From: an alpha proteobacterium 3107
GTDB taxonomy: Bacteria; Pseudomonadota; Alphaproteobacteria; Rhodobacterales; Rhodobacteraceae
Direction: 5' to 3'
Assembly: GCA_001483205.1 (NCBI GenBank)
Contig: JPPB01000295.1
Location: 1 to 9,605 of the forward strand
DNA: 9,605 nt
Shown: one piece after another, positions 1 to 6,030 of the stretch
Position numbering within the stretch: position 1 is the stretch's first letter
Layout of the letters: each line of letters opens with the position of its first letter
Position numbers and translations under genes: made by a program
Notes under the pieces: generated by a model
What the model was told of the DNA's origin: nothing
The model's database searches: none
The model's input: only the letters and a program-made list of their open reading frames with translations

Positions 1-1
1 A

Positions 2-802
2 AGCTGGGAATGGACCGGCGACCAGCAGGAGCAAGAGGAAAGCCAGGCCTTTCTGGGCCAGGCCTTTCTGGGCGCGCTGGGGCTGATGTTCATCATCCTG
101 CTGGCGCAGTTCAACAGCTTTTACAACTCGGTTCTGGTGCTGACCGCGGTGGTGCTGTCCACCACCGGGGTTCTGATCGGGATGCTGGTGATGGATCAGA
201 CCTTTTCGGTGATTATGACCGGCACGGGGATCGTCGCGCTGGCCGGGATCGTGGTGAACAACAATATCGTCCTGATCGACACCTATCAGGAATATTCCCG
301 GTATATGCCCCGGATCGAGGCAATCACCCGCACCGCGCAGGCCCGCATTCGCCCGGTGCTGCTGACCACCATCACCACGATGGCCGGTCTGACGCCGATG
401 ATGCTGGGCGTCAGTCTGGATTTCGTCAATGGCGGTTATTCGGTGGATAGCCCGACGGCGCTGTGGTGGAAGCAACTGGCGACGGCGGTTGTTTTCGGCC
501 TTGGTATCGCGACGGTGCTGACGCTGGTGTTCACCCCGTCAATGCTGGCGCTGAGGGTTTGGGTCACGACCTATGTGCAGTGGCTCGCGCGGCTGTTGGC
601 CAGGATGTCTATGGGCCGTGGCAGCCGGGTTGCGCAGGACTGGGCGCTGCGCCGGGCCGCGCGCCGTGCGCCGCCGCCGGAAATCATCTGGGAGCCGGTC
701 CCTGCCACCGGGCCGTCATTGCCGCCGGAGCCGGTGCGGGCGTTCAGAGAGGCCGATGCGGGCGTGGCAGGCGAGGGTGCCATCATTCAGGCGGCGGAAT
801 GA
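2..802 (+). CDS. RND efflux transporter permease, C-terminal end (5' part outside window)
   Basis: This is the last 266 codons of an inner-membrane RND (AcrB-type) permease. The reading frame is open from base 2 and ends at TGA 800-802; the true start lies left of the window. Five hydrophobic segments are visible, at roughly window residues 22-42, 45-65, 70-92, 113-130 and 152-175. They include AGIVVNNNIVLIDTY (NNN at about residues 85-87), which aligns with the transmembrane segment of AcrB containing KNAILIVEFA, and TTITTMAGLTPMM. The proton-relay Asp pair of this family lies in the N-terminal half and cannot be checked. After the last helix there is a cytoplasmic tail of about 80 residues, rich in Arg, Ala and Pro. 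An exact 15-bp tandem repeat at 43-72 encodes QAFLG twice. The substrate cannot be inferred from this part. Confidence 0.93.
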   Translation, partial: SWEWTGDQQEQEESQAFLGQAFLGALGLMFIILLAQFNSFYNSVLVLTAVVLSTTGVLIGMLVMDQTFSVIMTGTGIVALAGIVVNNNIVLIDTYQEYSRYMPRIEAITRTAQARIRPVLLTTITTMAGLTPMMLGVSLDFVNGGYSVDSPTALWWKQLATAVVFGLGIATVLTLVFTPSMLALRVWVTTYVQWLARLLARMSMGRGSRVAQDWALRRAARRAPPPEIIWEPVPATGPSLPPEPVRAFREADAGVAGEGAIIQAAE

Positions 803-810
803 TGTGATGC

Positions 811-834
811 GTGTGGGGCCGCCCCGCCCCGCAC
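811..834 (+). terminator. GC-rich hairpin after the RND gene, possible terminator
   Basis: Nine bases after the RND stop codon, GTGTGGGGC (811-819) pairs with GCCCCGCAC (826-834) around a six-base loop, with one T-G wobble. There is no T-run after it, so it would be a weak or non-canonical terminator, or simply a stabilising 3' hairpin. The position right after a stop codon is the main support. Confidence 0.4.
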
Positions 835-837
835 GGG

Positions 838-883
838 AAGACCTCTGCATATTGGCGCATCAACTGCCAAACCGTCCGCCCGG
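838..883. repeat. Fragment of the dispersed intergenic repeat family
   Basis: AAGACCTCTGCATATTGG (838-855) and GCCAAACCGTCCGCCCGG (866-883) both recur in the repeat blocks to the right. The second is identical to 9528-9545, where it also follows an ATTGGCGC stretch, and 16 bases of it recur at 3873-3888. No palindrome module is attached here, so this is a partial copy lying between the RND gene and the rplM promoter. Confidence 0.65.
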
Positions 884-977
884 CTGAGCTTATATGCAAA
901 TGCCTTTCACAATGTGGTATCATAATACCTTATTTTCAACCTATTGAATAATAACACATAAAACAACCTCATCTGAC

Positions 978-1005
978 TTGACTGCGCGCCATATTCTTCT
1001 AGAAC
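978..1005 (+). promoter_or_regulatory. Candidate sigma-70 promoter for rplM-rpsI
   Basis: TTGACT (978-983) and TAGAAC (1000-1005) are separated by 16 bp, giving an expected start near 1012 and a leader of about 60 bases. The stretch 890-1000 upstream is conspicuously AT-rich for this genome, consistent with a strong UP-type promoter region. It contains the inverted repeat GGTAT-cata-ATACC at 916-929. The -10 match is only moderate. Confidence 0.4.
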
Positions 1006-1072
1006 ACCGCCACCCCATCCGGCTGGTGCCCCCATCCCCCGCGCCGGCCCGTGACAAAACAGGTCAGGACAC

Positions 1073-1537
1073 ATGAAAACCTTCACCGCAAAACCGGCGG
1101 ACATCGACAAGCACTGGATTCTGATCGACGCCGAAGGCGTGGTTCTGGGCCGTCTTGCCTCGATCATCGCCATGCGCCTGCGCGGCAAGCACAAACCCAC
1201 CTTCACCCCGCATATGGACATGGGCGACAATGTGATCGTCATCAACGCCGACAAGGTGCAGATGACCGGCAGGAAACGCTCTGACAAGCGCTATTACCGG
1301 CACACCGGCTATCCCGGCGGCATCCGGTCGCGCACCACCGCCGAAATCCTCGACGGCGCACACCCCGAGCGCGTGGTCATGCAGGCGGTGAAGCGCATGT
1401 TGCCGGGCAACCGGCTGAGCCGCCGCCAGATGACCCACTTGCGCGTCTATGCCGGGGCCGAACACCCGCACGAAGCACAACAGCCCGACGTGCTGGACGT
1501 GACATCCATGAACGCAAAGAACACCCGGAGCGCATGA
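1073..1537 (+). CDS. rplM: 50S ribosomal protein L13
   Basis: Ribosomal protein L13, an early-assembling component of the large subunit that binds 23S rRNA. It is 154 residues, the usual length in Rhodobacterales. The family core is evident: [16 protein letters not shown] (15-30), [16 protein letters not shown] (38-53), the NADKVQMTG stretch, and the C-terminal block [20 protein letters not shown] with AEHPHEAQ. The ATG start is preceded by a purine-rich AGGTCAGGA about 4-5 bases upstream. Its stop overlaps the first possible start of rpsI (ATGA at 1534-1537), so the two are one translationally coupled operon, the conserved L13-S9 pair. In Escherichia coli L13 represses its own operon; nothing in this leader proves the same here. 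Confidence 0.98.
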   Translation: MKTFTAKPADIDKHWILIDAEGVVLGRLASIIAMRLRGKHKPTFTPHMDMGDNVIVINADKVQMTGRKRSDKRYYRHTGYPGGIRSRTTAEILDGAHPERVVMQAVKRMLPGNRLSRRQMTHLRVYAGAEHPHEAQQPDVLDVTSMNAKNTRSA

Positions 1538-1539
1538 AG

Positions 1540-2049
1540 ATGGCCGAAGAAATCAAATCGCTCGAAGAGCTGAATACCGTGGCCGAAGGGTCTGAGGCTG
1601 CCGGGGCCGCCGGACCTGCCGCCGAAGCCGTCGCCCCCCCGCGCGAACCGGTCCGCGATGCGCTGGGCCGGTCCTATGCCACCGGCAAGCGCAAGGATGC
1701 GGTCGCACGGGTCTGGATCAGGCCGGGGTCCGGCAAGGTCACCGTGAACGGCAAGGACATGGCCGTCTATTTCGCCCGCCCGGTGCTGCAAATGATCCTG
1801 GCCCAGCCGTTTTCGGTTGCCGGGGTCGAAGGGGAGTTCGACGTGCAGGCGACCGTAAAGGGCGGCGGGCTGTCCGGGCAGGCCGGGGCAGTGAAGCACG
1901 GCATTTCCAGGGCCTTGCAGCTTTATGATCCGGCCCTGCGCGGGGCGCTGAAGGCGGCGGGGTTCCTGACCCGCGACGCCCGTGTGGTCGAGCGCAAGAA
2001 ATACGGCAAGCGCAAGGCGCGCCGGAGCTTCCAGTTCTCCAAGCGCTGA
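1540..2049 (+). CDS. rpsI: 30S ribosomal protein S9
   Basis: Ribosomal protein S9 of the small subunit, whose C-terminal tail reaches the P-site tRNA. I choose ATG 1540 (169 residues, [11 protein letters not shown]). The Shine-Dalgarno GGAG at 1527-1530 lies nine bases before it but only three before the alternative ATG at 1534, and related proteins usually begin MA. Residues 1-42 are an Ala/Glu/Pro-rich extension typical of this order. The conserved body starts at about [16 protein letters not shown] and contains the S9 signature [19 protein letters not shown] near 109-127. The protein ends in the basic tail [17 protein letters not shown], with the conserved SKR terminus. An intrinsic terminator follows 25 bases after the stop. 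Confidence 0.97.
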   Translation: MAEEIKSLEELNTVAEGSEAAGAAGPAAEAVAPPREPVRDALGRSYATGKRKDAVARVWIRPGSGKVTVNGKDMAVYFARPVLQMILAQPFSVAGVEGEFDVQATVKGGGLSGQAGAVKHGISRALQLYDPALRGALKAAGFLTRDARVVERKKYGKRKARRSFQFSKR

Positions 2050-2074
2050 GGGCGCTGGTGCGATGCTGCTGGCG

Positions 2075-2102
2075 GGGCCGCTCTTCGGGCGGCCCTTTTC
2101 TT
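2075..2102 (+). terminator. Intrinsic terminator of rplM-rpsI
   Basis: GGGCCGC (2075-2081) pairs with GCGGCCC (2089-2095). The loop TCTTCGG contains a C(TTCG)G tetraloop motif. A T-rich tract, TTTTCTT (2096-2102), follows directly. This is the clearest rho-independent terminator in the window and separates the ribosomal operon from the SulP gene. Confidence 0.85.
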
Positions 2103-2117
2103 GTGTGGATGGGCAAA

Positions 2118-2194
2118 AAGTCCTCTGCATATTGGTCGCGCCGTCATCGGGTTTCGCCCGTTCGACCCTGAACCGGCTCACCGGGCCATTTTCC
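2118..2194. repeat. Diverged copy of the dispersed repeat (hairpin module)
   Basis: AGTCCTCTGCATATTGG (2119-2135) matches 839-855 with one change. The following GCCGTCATCGG..CGCCCGTTCG..CCTGAA..CGG is a decayed relative of the 55-bp repeat at 8391-8445 and 8494-8548. The hairpin is partly lost: GGCTC and GGGCC can still pair with a wobble, but the outer stem has mismatches. It sits between the rpsI terminator and the sulP promoter. Confidence 0.6.
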
Positions 2195-2217
2195 CTGCCC
2201 CTCTTGACATATTCCTC

Positions 2218-2226
2218 TGGTATGAT
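2218..2226 (+). promoter_or_regulatory. Candidate extended -10 promoter for the SulP gene
   Basis: TGGTATGAT has both the TGn extension and a good -10 hexamer. The TTGACA at 2204-2209 looks like a -35 but lies only 11 bp upstream, too close for a standard sigma-70 pair. If this -10 is used, transcription starts near 2233, which excludes the in-frame ATG at 2226 as a start codon. Confidence 0.4.
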
Positions 2227-2279
2227 TGTTAGGGTTGGTTTCGGAACAGCACCGTTACCCGCAGGACGGAGACCCCCGA

Positions 2280-3857
2280 TTGCCGGACAATTTCAGTTTG
2301 CAAAGCGACATGCGGCGGCCTTATCCCCGTGAAACCTTTTGGGCGGACCTGAAGGCCGGGACTGCTCTTGTCGCCTCTTACCTGCCGGCGGCCATGGCGC
2401 TGGGTGTCATCTCCGGCATGGGGCCGCTTTCGGGGCTGTGGTGCGGCGTCTTTGTCGGCATCATCGCCGCCCTGTGCGGCGGCACCCGCGCGCTGATCAG
2501 CGGGCCGAGCGCCGTTCTCGCCGTCATCATCGCCACGGTGCTCACCGATACCGGGGTCAGTCTGGCCGAGCTTTCCGTCATCATCGTCATGGCGGGCGCG
2601 ATTCAGATGGCGCTGGGGCTGACCGGTGTCGGGCGCTTCGTTTCCTACATGCCGCATATCGTGCTGACGGGGCTGATGTCCGGGATCGGCGTTCTGCTCG
2701 TCGCGACCCAAGTCGGGGAGTTCTTTCACTTCGGCATATACGACCTCGCCCTGACGGGCTTTTGCCTGGCCCTGCTGTTTCTGTGGCCCGCCCGGATCGG
2801 CAGGTTCATTCCCGCCCCGCTTGCAGTGGTCGGGGTCGGGTGGATCGCCGGGCTGCTTATCCCCGGTATGCAGCGTCTTGGCCCGGTTCCGGCGGGGCTG
2901 CCGGTGCCGGTGATCGAGCTTCCGTCCCTCGATTTCCTGCCCGAGGCTGTCGGACCTGCGGTGCTGATCGCGCTTATCAGCTCTGTCTATACGCTGATGT
3001 GGTCGCTGACCGCCGATGCCTTTACCGGCTCCCGCCATGACCCGAACCGCGAGCTGTTCGGCCTTGGTCTTGGAAACATTGCCGCGGGCATTGCCGGGGT
3101 GCTGCCCGGCAGCGGCAATATCGCAACCATCTCGGCGCGGCGCTTTGGCGGCAGGACGGTCGTTGCCGGGATCGTCTGCATGGTGATCATCGCCGCGCTT
3201 ATTCTGGGGCTTGGCACCTATGTGGCCCCGATGCCGCTGGCGGCTTTATCCGCAATCGTCATCCTTGTCGGCTGGCGGCTGATCGAATTTCCGTTTCTGC
3301 GCAAGGTGCTGCGGATGGACCTGAATTATTCGTCGGTCATGTTGCTGGTGATGGCGGTGACGATTTTCGTCGATCCGGTATTCGCGATTGTGTTCGGTGT
3401 GATTGCCGCCAATATCGTCAACGCCGCGCGGCTTGAAACGCTGGAGCTTGACAGCGTGATCTCGGCCCCGCTGCTTGACAGCACCTTCAACCCGGAGACA
3501 GACAACGAGTTCTCTGCGCGCATCGGGCTGGTGGCCTTTCGCGGCTCTTTCTCGGTGTCGTCGTCGCGAAAGCTGATCAACCCGCTGGGTATGGACATAC
3601 GTGACCATGAGGTGGTGATTCTGGACCTTTCCGAATCCACCCATATCGACGACAGCGCTGCTTATCTGCTGGCCCAGATCATTGATCACGCCGGACAGAC
3701 CCGCACCGAGATCGTCGTTTGCGGGATCAGCGACCGTATCCGCGGGCCTCTTTTCGCATTCGGTGTTCTTGACCGCATTCCCGATGAGCAGACCGTGGCA
3801 ACCGTGCAGGAGGCCAGAGACCTCGCCTGGTCGCTTCTGGACAAGACGGCTGTGTGA
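2280..3857 (+). CDS. SulP family inorganic anion transporter with STAS domain
   Basis: An inner-membrane SLC26/SulP-type permease, predicted to move sulfate, bicarbonate or another small anion; the substrate cannot be told from sequence. Residues 20 to about 395 are a run of hydrophobic helices with the family features AMALGVISGMGPLSGLWCGVFVGII and SGPSAVLAVIIAT (near 74-86). About 409-520 is a cytoplasmic STAS domain, with the core VVILDLSESTHIDDSAAYLLAQII. I favour the TTG start at 2280 (525 residues), because GGAGA at 2268-2272 is seven bases upstream. ATG 2310 is a shorter alternative with a weak ribosome site, and ATG 2226 overlaps the candidate -10. It appears monocistronic and converges on the regulator gene with only 34 bp between stops. 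No carbonic anhydrase or sulfur-assimilation gene is next to it. Confidence 0.9.
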   Translation: MPDNFSLQSDMRRPYPRETFWADLKAGTALVASYLPAAMALGVISGMGPLSGLWCGVFVGIIAALCGGTRALISGPSAVLAVIIATVLTDTGVSLAELSVIIVMAGAIQMALGLTGVGRFVSYMPHIVLTGLMSGIGVLLVATQVGEFFHFGIYDLALTGFCLALLFLWPARIGRFIPAPLAVVGVGWIAGLLIPGMQRLGPVPAGLPVPVIELPSLDFLPEAVGPAVLIALISSVYTLMWSLTADAFTGSRHDPNRELFGLGLGNIAAGIAGVLPGSGNIATISARRFGGRTVVAGIVCMVIIAALILGLGTYVAPMPLAALSAIVILVGWRLIEFPFLRKVLRMDLNYSSVMLLVMAVTIFVDPVFAIVFGVIAANIVNAARLETLELDSVISAPLLDSTFNPETDNEFSARIGLVAFRGSFSVSSSRKLINPLGMDIRDHEVVILDLSESTHIDDSAAYLLAQIIDHAGQTRTEIVVCGISDRIRGPLFAFGVLDRIPDEQTVATVQEARDLAWSLLDKTAV

Positions 3858-3872
3858 GGGCTGAGCCGGGCC

Positions 3873-3888
3873 GCCAAACCGTCCGCCC
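3873..3888. repeat. 16-bp repeat remnant between convergent genes
   Basis: GCCAAACCGTCCGCCC is identical to 866-881 and 9528-9543. It fills nearly half of the 34-bp gap between the SulP stop and the stop of the convergent regulator. This shows that fragments of the family persist even in very short gaps. Confidence 0.55.
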
Positions 3889-3891
3889 ATG

Positions 3892-4752
3892 TCACCCGCA
3901 GCACGCCCTCAACTCCCCCAGCATCTGCGGCAGATCACGCGACACCACACTGGCCTCGCGCACCAGATTGTCGAAATGAGAGCGGATCGCGTTCACCCGC
4001 TCCGTATCGCGAAACGCCAGATAGTTGCGCCCCAGATAGAGCGCCGCCAGCCGCATCCCGAACACCGTCAGCGGCGCGGAATACAGCCGCCGCGCATCAA
4101 ACTGATAAATCCGCAGGCGCGGATAAAGCTGATCATGCAGATCAAGCAGCCGGTCAATCTGTTCGCGCCGCGCCGCCCGGTCAAGGCCGCGATAATAGCC
4201 CTCACCATGGGCAAACGAGTGCAGCTCATAAAGCGGCAGGGCGATTTCGTAATCCGACGGGGCCTGTCGCAGATAGTTGAGCGTGTCCTCGGTGGCACCG
4301 ATGGCCTGATCGGTGGTGCGGCCCAGATGGGGGGCGTATTCCCAGCGCAGCACCGCATCGGTTTTCAGGATGTCCGGCAGGGTCGCTGGCACATGGCGGA
4401 TTTTCTGCCCGGCGGCCTCCCGGTGCCAGGCCAGAATCTGTTCATCGACCAGGGCGCGGGGGGCTTCGGTCAGGCTGACCGAGGCGGCGAGCAACTCGGC
4501 AACCTGTTCCGGGCGGTCTGACAGCCCCAACAGCCAGTCCGCCGACACCCCCAGCGCCGCCGCGCACCCCGCCGCCACCTGCGCATTGGGCAGGCGCGCG
4601 CTGTCCGGCGACAGCAGTTGCGAGATGGTCGAGCGGTTCACCCCGACCGCGCGGGCCAGCGAGCTCCGGTTGAGGCCGGATTGCTCCAGCCCCGCCTCAA
4701 GACGCCGGGCAAACAGCCGGGCGCGCACTCTTTTGTCGATATTTTGTCGCAT
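3892..4752 (-). CDS. XRE-type helix-turn-helix transcriptional regulator
   Basis: A 286-residue DNA-binding protein. Residues about 14-76 form a lambda-repressor-like HTH: the turn and recognition helix are SSLARAVGVNRSTISQLL (30-47), followed by the typical closing helices with AAALGVSADWLLGLSDRP. The remaining 200 residues are soluble and mostly helical by eye (for example LPLYELHSFAHGEGYYRGLDR and RLAALYLGRNYLAFRDTERVNAI). I do not recognise this domain; it is the likely ligand-sensing or oligomerisation part. The ATG at 4752 gives the start; a TTG three codons upstream (4761) is also possible. No clear Shine-Dalgarno precedes either. It is divergent from the DUF2061-desaturase pair, with about 108 bp between starts, so it may control that pair and itself; this is inferred from position only. 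Confidence 0.88.
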   Translation of the reverse strand: MRQNIDKRVRARLFARRLEAGLEQSGLNRSSLARAVGVNRSTISQLLSPDSARLPNAQVAAGCAAALGVSADWLLGLSDRPEQVAELLAASVSLTEAPRALVDEQILAWHREAAGQKIRHVPATLPDILKTDAVLRWEYAPHLGRTTDQAIGATEDTLNYLRQAPSDYEIALPLYELHSFAHGEGYYRGLDRAARREQIDRLLDLHDQLYPRLRIYQFDARRLYSAPLTVFGMRLAALYLGRNYLAFRDTERVNAIRSHFDNLVREASVVSRDLPQMLGELRACCG

Positions 4753-4779
4753 GTGTTTCAAAAATCAAACAACGTTTCA

Positions 4780-4808
4780 TTTATGTTGCGCATATTCCGA
4801 ATACACAA
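4780..4808 (-). promoter_or_regulatory. Candidate promoter and operator of the regulator gene
   Basis: On the minus strand TTGTGT (4803-4808) and CATAAA (4780-4785) are spaced 17 bp, with an expected start near 4773, about 20 bases before the ATG at 4752. Inside the spacer lies the inverted repeat TATTC-C-GAATA (4793-4803, plus-strand reading), which also overlaps the -35 by one base. That would suit autorepression by the HTH protein. Both hexamers are imperfect. I found no convincing promoter for the plus-strand pair in the rest of this 108-bp gap. Confidence 0.35.
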
Positions 4809-4860
4809 AACCCGGCGCCAAGGCTAGACGTTTTCTTGATCACTCACTTCGGACAAGGCG

Positions 4861-5088
4861 ATGGAGACGAAACGGCGAACCCTGGTCAAGGCGCTCTGCT
4901 GGCAGATGCTGGGCCTGCTGATAATGACGCTGGTCGGATTTCTGGTCACCGGCTCGGTGCTGGTCGGCGGGGTGACGGCGGTGGTCAACACGATGATCGG
5001 CCTGGTCATCTATGTGCTGTATGAGCGGTTTTGGAACCGGGTGTCCTGGGGGCGGCTGCCCGTCCCGGCGGAGTGGCGCGATGTCTGA
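4861..5088 (+). CDS. DUF2061 small membrane protein
   Basis: A 75-residue protein matching the DUF2061 pattern: a basic N-terminus (METKRRTLVKALCWQ), two hydrophobic helices at about 11-29 and 33-53, and a basic end with RFWNRVSWGR. The family has no established biochemical role that I know of. A weak purine-rich stretch (GGACAAGG) precedes the ATG. The gene overlaps the desaturase by eight bases, so the two should be co-translated. This suggests that the small protein assists or accompanies the desaturase in the membrane; that is inference from gene order. It is the first gene of a unit divergent from the XRE regulator. Confidence 0.85.
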   Translation: METKRRTLVKALCWQMLGLLIMTLVGFLVTGSVLVGGVTAVVNTMIGLVIYVLYERFWNRVSWGRLPVPAEWRDV

Positions 5089-6007
5089 CCGCGCCCGCCC
5101 CGATGCCTCTGATCCCCCCGATGCCCTTGTGGAATGGCCGACCTTTCTGCTGATGGTCCTGTGTTACGCCGGGTGGGCCGTGGGCACCACATGGCTGAGC
5201 GCCGCCTTCCTGCCCGCCGGGGTGGTGCTGACGGTGCTGATGATCACCCTGCATTCCTCTTTGCAGCATGAGGTGCTGCATGGTCATCCCTTTCGCAGTC
5301 GCGCCCTGAGCGAGGCGGCGGTCTTTCCGGCCCCCGGCCTGATGGTCCCCTATATGCGGTTTCGTGACACCCATCTGGCCCATCACCGGGATACCCGGCT
5401 GACCGACCCCTATGATGACCCCGAATCGAACTATCTGGACCCGGGAATATGGCCCCGGCTGGCCCCGTGGCAGCGCGCGGTGCTGAATTTCAACAACGCG
5501 CTTGCCGGGCGGTTGCTGATCGGGGCGGCGGTGTCGCAGGTGGCCTTTATGCGCAGCGACTGGCGGGCGGTCCGGCAGGGCGACAGAGAGGTGCTCAAGG
5601 GGTGGCTGTGGCACATTCCGGGGGTGGCGCTGGTTTTCATCTGGCTTGGCTGGGTGGGGCAGATACCGCTCTGGCTCTATCTTCCGGCGGCCTATGCGGG
5701 CATGTCGATCCTGAAAATCCGCACCTTTCTTGAGCACCGCGCCCATGAGCGGGCAAGCGGTCGGACGGTGGTGGTTGAGGATCGCGGGCCGCTGGCGCTT
5801 TTGTTTCTCAACAACAACCTGCATGTGGTCCATCATATGCACCCGAAGGTGGCGTGGTATCGGCTGCCAAAGCTGTTCCGCGATAACCGCAGCCGGTATC
5901 TGGAGCGGAACGACAGCTATCATTATCGCTCTTACGGGCAGATATTCCGCCGGTATCTGTTGCGCCGCAAGGATCCGGTGCCGCATCCGATCTGGCCGGT
6001 GCGGTAG
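5081..6007 (+). CDS. Fatty acid desaturase (membrane di-iron, three histidine boxes)
   Basis: A 308-residue integral membrane desaturase/hydroxylase that would use O2 and a di-iron centre to modify an acyl chain. The histidine boxes are visible in order: HSSLQHEVLHGH (about 57-68), HLAHH (about 97-101), and NNNLHVVHHMHP (about 244-255). Hydrophobic stretches lie at about 21-60, 170-215 and around the catalytic loops. ATG 5081 is chosen because GGAG at 5070-5073 is seven bases upstream; the longer in-frame opening from 5012 lies inside the DUF2061 gene and gives an unlikely N-terminus. Its start overlaps the DUF2061 stop by eight bases. The acyl substrate and the position of the double bond cannot be told, and a carotenoid or other lipid substrate is not excluded, though the general fatty acid desaturase family is the best fit. 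No intrinsic terminator follows; the repeat array begins 29 bases after the stop. Confidence 0.92.
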   Translation: MSDRARPDASDPPDALVEWPTFLLMVLCYAGWAVGTTWLSAAFLPAGVVLTVLMITLHSSLQHEVLHGHPFRSRALSEAAVFPAPGLMVPYMRFRDTHLAHHRDTRLTDPYDDPESNYLDPGIWPRLAPWQRAVLNFNNALAGRLLIGAAVSQVAFMRSDWRAVRQGDREVLKGWLWHIPGVALVFIWLGWVGQIPLWLYLPAAYAGMSILKIRTFLEHRAHERASGRTVVVEDRGPLALLFLNNNLHVVHHMHPKVAWYRLPKLFRDNRSRYLERNDSYHYRSYGQIFRRYLLRRKDPVPHPIWPVR

Positions 6008-6030
6008 GGGCGGCAGGTGCGTGCGGGGCG

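Noticed and set aside
1534..1539. ATG 1534 as the rpsI start
   Set aside because: The Shine-Dalgarno GGAG would be only three bases away; ATG 1540 has better spacing and gives the usual MA N-terminus. Not fully excluded, since the ATGA overlap with rplM could also serve coupling.
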